Shown here in pieces: positions 60,862 through 64,000 of a stretch of DNA of 64,000 bases (the first letter of the stretch is position 1; each line of letters opens with the position of its first letter). The notes below the pieces were generated by a model. That model did no database searches, was not told the origin of the DNA, and saw only the letters and a list, made by a program, of their open reading frames with translations. The translations under genes and the position numbers were made by a program. Location of the stretch: contig CAXKVR010000170.1 in assembly GCA_964058845.1 (NCBI GenBank), forward strand, positions 186,001 to 250,000, read 5' to 3'. Origin of the DNA: Carex sylvatica (taxonomy: Eukaryota; Streptophyta; Magnoliopsida; Poales; Cyperaceae).

Positions 60862-61626
60862 CAAAGTATGGTACGGGCCGGACAGACCTTGATACGGGTC
60901 AGACAAAGGCTGGTACGGAAATCCGACCGAGATTGGTACGGGTATGGTAAAACTGACACGGGTCAGACAAGGGGTTGATTCGGGGGTGGTAAGTCCGACT
61001 CAGACCCGACAGGGTACTAGTATGACACTTACACGGGTCGGACAAATGCTGGTACGGGTCGGACAAATGCTGGTACGGGTCGAACTAGGGTTTTCGCTCA
61101 AAAAACAGAGGAGTCGGAGAAGGAAGAGAGGGAAAGAAAAGAGAACATACCCGCGTGGAAGATGACGGCGTAGGTGACGAGTCGAAGGCCGAGAAGGGGA
61201 AGCAGTCGGTGGCACGGGGGTGGTGAAGTGACACAGATCAGTGCGCAGGAGGTAGAAGGCGATGGTGGCACAGCTACACGGGAGAAGGGAAGTATCCGCT
61301 CGGTTCGGATCGCTGGGGTCGACACGGAGAGAAAAGAGGAGATGTCCGGGTCGAGTGTACTGTGGGCAGCCGAGTCGAACGGGAGAAGCCCTTTTAAAGA
61401 GAAGGGCATAATTAATGCGGAGAGGATGCGACTGTTGGAGTTGATACGGTCCGTATACAGTCTACACGGGTCGTGTAATACCTGGGCCGTGTGAGCTACT
61501 GAACGGGTCGTACAGAAGCTGTATGGGTCGTGTAAATCCTGGGCCGTGTGAGCTGCTGAACCTGAAATGGTACCCTTCGGGTTTCCAAAAGGCAAGATAA
61601 CTAAAAAGAAACATGAATGTAAGGAA
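60862..61626. repeat. pol-env spacer of the outer ATHILA, rich in 21-bp CGG repeats
   Basis: From 60870 to 61085 irregular GGTACGGGTCGGACAAATGCT-type units, with CGG at 61034, 61055 and 61076 (21 bp apart). Then a GC-rich stretch and a second cluster at 61444-61556 (ACGGTCCGTA, ACACGGGTCGTGT, GGGCCGTGTGAG twice). The left remainder of the array is at 49150-49194. Open frames here are not supported as genes. Confidence 0.8.
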
Positions 61627-61629
61627 CGA

Positions 61630-61660
61630 AAGGGCTTGGGTTGCCTCCCAAGAAGTGCTC
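61630..61660 (-). promoter_or_regulatory. inverted repeat after the integrase stop, outer ATHILA
   Basis: GGGCTTGGGTTGCCTCCCAA then GAAGTGCTC, a decayed form of the hairpin at 53402-53432 at about the same distance from the integrase stop (61691). Confidence 0.45.
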
Positions 61661-61690
61661 GTTGTGGGTCTCGAGCTTGACCACATGTGG

Positions 61691-64000
61691 CTAAGTGTCG
61701 GCTGGGGTGGGATCGAAGAGATTCTGCTCGAAACGCTCGGTCTGGGGATGGTCAAAAATGTAATGCTTGAGACGCTGACCATTGACTTTGAAAATCTGTC
61801 CATCGGAACTTGCAATCTCAATTGCGCCATAGTGATACACATTCATCACTTGGAACGGGCCGGACCATCTAGACTTCAGCTCACCTGGAAAAAGTCTAAG
61901 TCTAGAGTTAAACAAGAGGACAAGATTACCTTTACTGAATTCGCGTGGCGTGATGCGCTTGTCATGCACCTGCTTGGTTCTCTCTTTGTAGATTCGTGCG
62001 TTCTCGTAGGCTTGCAAACGCAATTCCTCCAACTCGTGCGTTCTCGTAGGCTTCTCGCCAGCTGCCACCATGTCCATATTGATTGTTCGCATGGCCCAGT
62101 ATGCCTTGTGTTCGATTTCGACAGGTATGTGGCAAGGTTTTCCGTACACCAGCTTAAAAGGGCTCATCCCAATCGGTGTTTTGAAGGCAGTTCGGTATGC
62201 CCATAGCGCATCATTCAGCTTGAGTGACCAATCCTTGCCTCCATCACTGATGACAGTTCATGGTACCCCAAAGCGAGGGAAAATGATGTCATTGAACAGC
62301 CGCTTCACTGCATTAGAGTCTGCTTTCTTGCAAGCCACTGCTTCAACCCATTTGGACACGTAGTCAACGGCAACCAAGATGTACTCATACCCACATGACG
62401 ATGGGAATGGTCCCATGAAATCAATGCCCCATACATCAAAAAGCTCAACCTCGAGGATAGAATGAAGAGGCATCTCATGGCGCCGGGTGGTGTTCCCGGT
62501 GCGTTGACACTTGTCACAAGCCGAGACAAAGGTTCTCGTGTCCCTGAAAATTGAAGGCCAAAAGAAACCAGATTGCAATACCTTTGTTGCCATCTTGGAG
62601 AAGGAAGCATATCCTCCATAAGCTGAGGAGTGACAATGCTCGAGAATGGAACGCGTCTCCTCGTACGGCACACAGTGTCGGTAGATACCATCTACACCTG
62701 CTTTGAAAAGATAAGGGTAATCCCAAAAGTAATACCTGGCATCTGATCGAAGCTTCTTCTTCTGCTGGTAAGTCATGGTGGAAGGGAATGCTCCAGAAAT
62801 AATGAAATTCGCGATGTCTGCATACCAAGGGACGGATTGGTTGGTGATACGGTCCGTGTCACTGGTTGTGCGACCCTGGTGTTGTATTGCACGACCCGAC
62901 CCGTGTGAGATTCTGTACGGTCCGTGTCAAGTACGCCCTGAACAGAGACTGAGAGGAGATGTTCATCAGGGAACGAGTCATTGATTGGTAGGTTGGCACT
63001 TCCCTTGTCTTCCCAGCGAAGGCGGGATAGATGGTATGCCACAGTGTTTTCGACTCCCTTTTTGTCCCTGATTTCGATATCAAATTCCTGCAAAAGAAGG
63101 ATCCATCTAATCAATATAGGTTTCGCATCTTGTTTACTCAAAAAATACCTGAGTGCGGCATGGTCCGTGTAGACAACTATCTTTGAACCAACCAAGTATG
63201 ATCTGAACTTGTCGAGAGCGAACACAACGGCGAGAAGCTCTTTCTCAGTTGTGGTGTAGTTCATCTGGGTTGGATCCAGCACCTTGCTAGCGTAATAGAT
63301 AGCACACGGCTTGTTGTCCTTCCTCTGCCCGAGAACCGCTCCCACTGCAAATCTCTTGCATCGCACATCAGTTCGAATGGTAGAGACCAGTCAGGTGGCT
63401 GCAAGATGGGCGCTGAAATGAGAGCTTCTTTCAAACTGCAGAAAGATTGAACACAATCATTAGTAAAAATGAAATCATAGTCTTTAATGAGTAGATTGGT
63501 CAGTGGTTTCACGATCTTGGAGAAATCCTTGATGAACCGGCGATAGAAACCTGCATGTCCAAGAAAACTTCGAACCCCTTTAACACTGGTCGGGATCTCG
63601 AGTTTTTCAATCACCTCAATCTTAGCCTTATCAACTTCAATGCCCTTGGAGGTCACAACATGTCCTAGAACAACACCCTCCTGAACCATGAAGTGACATT
63701 TTTCCCAATTAAGAATCAGATTTACGTCCTCACACTTCTGCAAAAATCTTACAAAGGTTAGCTAAACAAGAATCAAAACAAGCACCATAGACAGAAAATT
63801 CATCCATAAAAACCTCAACCTCATTCTCAATAAAGTCAGAAAAGATGGCCATCATGGCTCTCTGGAAGGTTGCTGGTGCATTACAAAGACCAAAGGGCAT
63901 CCTACGATAAGCAAATGTACCATAGGGATAGGTAAAAGTGGTCTTTTCTTGGTCATTTGGGTGGATGGGTATTTGGAAGAAACCAGAATAACCATCAAGG
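61691..64000 (-). pseudogene. pol (RT-RNase H-integrase) of the outer ATHILA, 5' end beyond window
   Basis: RT from the window end: LDGYSGFFQIPIHPND, MPFGLCNAPATFQ, then FMDEFSVYG (about 63810), so the second catalytic Asp is Glu. A one-base gain in a T/A run near 63744 shifts the frame. 63743-63261 covers the RT thumb; a small deletion after FELMCDA (63360) shifts into RNase H (63366-62773: [14 protein letters not shown]). A linker with CGG motifs (62846-62935) follows, then integrase 62776-62258 ([20 protein letters not shown]). About 60 residues between ISDGG and [11 protein letters not shown] are deleted (near 62240). The C-terminal part ends at 61691. Dead copy. Confidence 0.85.

Larger units (their letters stand above)
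45249..64000 (-). mobile_element. outer ATHILA element (family B), runs off the window; carries a nested element
   Basis: 3' LTR 45249-46779, 3' noncoding, env-like region to 49189, nested ATHILA 49195-60856, then a tandem block, integrase, RNase H and RT to the window end. The 5' LTR, gag and protease lie beyond 64000. It is inserted in the satellite; the left target copy should be TCTCT (45244-45248). Gene order agrees with ATHILA (gag-pro-RT-RH-IN-env-like). Confidence 0.88.

Noticed and set aside
61174..61595. 165-codon minus and 106-codon plus ORFs
   Set aside because: They lie in the spacer with CGG repeats and show repeated peptide from the tandem motif only.

Overview
The window is nuclear DNA of a flowering plant, probably a eudicot: it is AT-rich, has GT-AG introns, and holds plant-specific families (ATHILA-type Ty3/gypsy elements primed by tRNA-Asp, a MULE transposase with SWIM finger, a plant mobile domain gene, a CACTA gene). 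I cannot name the species. No ordinary host gene, rRNA or tRNA gene was found. Almost everything is mobile or satellite DNA, as in pericentromeric or other heterochromatin.

Layout. 1-6.5 kb: the 3' end of a MULE transposase gene (+) faces a convergent, apparently intact eight-exon plant mobile domain gene (-, 812 aa), with an LTR fragment between them. 6.5-9.1 kb: a fold-back repeat and a broken Tat-lineage reverse transcriptase relic (+). 9.1-17.5 kb: an internally deleted ATHILA-like element (-), interrupted by an LTR-plus-leader piece of a second ATHILA family and bounded by a 106-bp duplication. 18.6-22.1 kb: a decayed CACTA gene (-). 22.1-24.0 kb: AT-rich, LTR-like DNA with a 33-bp minisatellite.

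24.0-45.25 kb: a head-to-tail 81-bp satellite with several levels of higher-order repeat. It is interrupted by two near-identical 3.1-kb solo LTRs in opposite orientation, each with its own 5-bp target duplication. From 45249 to beyond the window end, a large ATHILA element (-) sits in the satellite. Its 3' LTR and env-like region are followed by a complete 11.66-kb ATHILA of another family (49195-60856, -; LTRs 1460 and 1452 bp, target duplication TCGGA), then the rest of the outer element's pol region.

The most unusual pattern is a short CGG-N-CCG palindrome repeated at about 21-bp phase. It lies in LTRs, leaders and coding linkers of several element families here, and in the unrelated-looking solo LTRs, with family-specific flanking bases. 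The second is the 81-bp higher-order satellite with ATHILA inserted in it, a combination known from plant centromeres.
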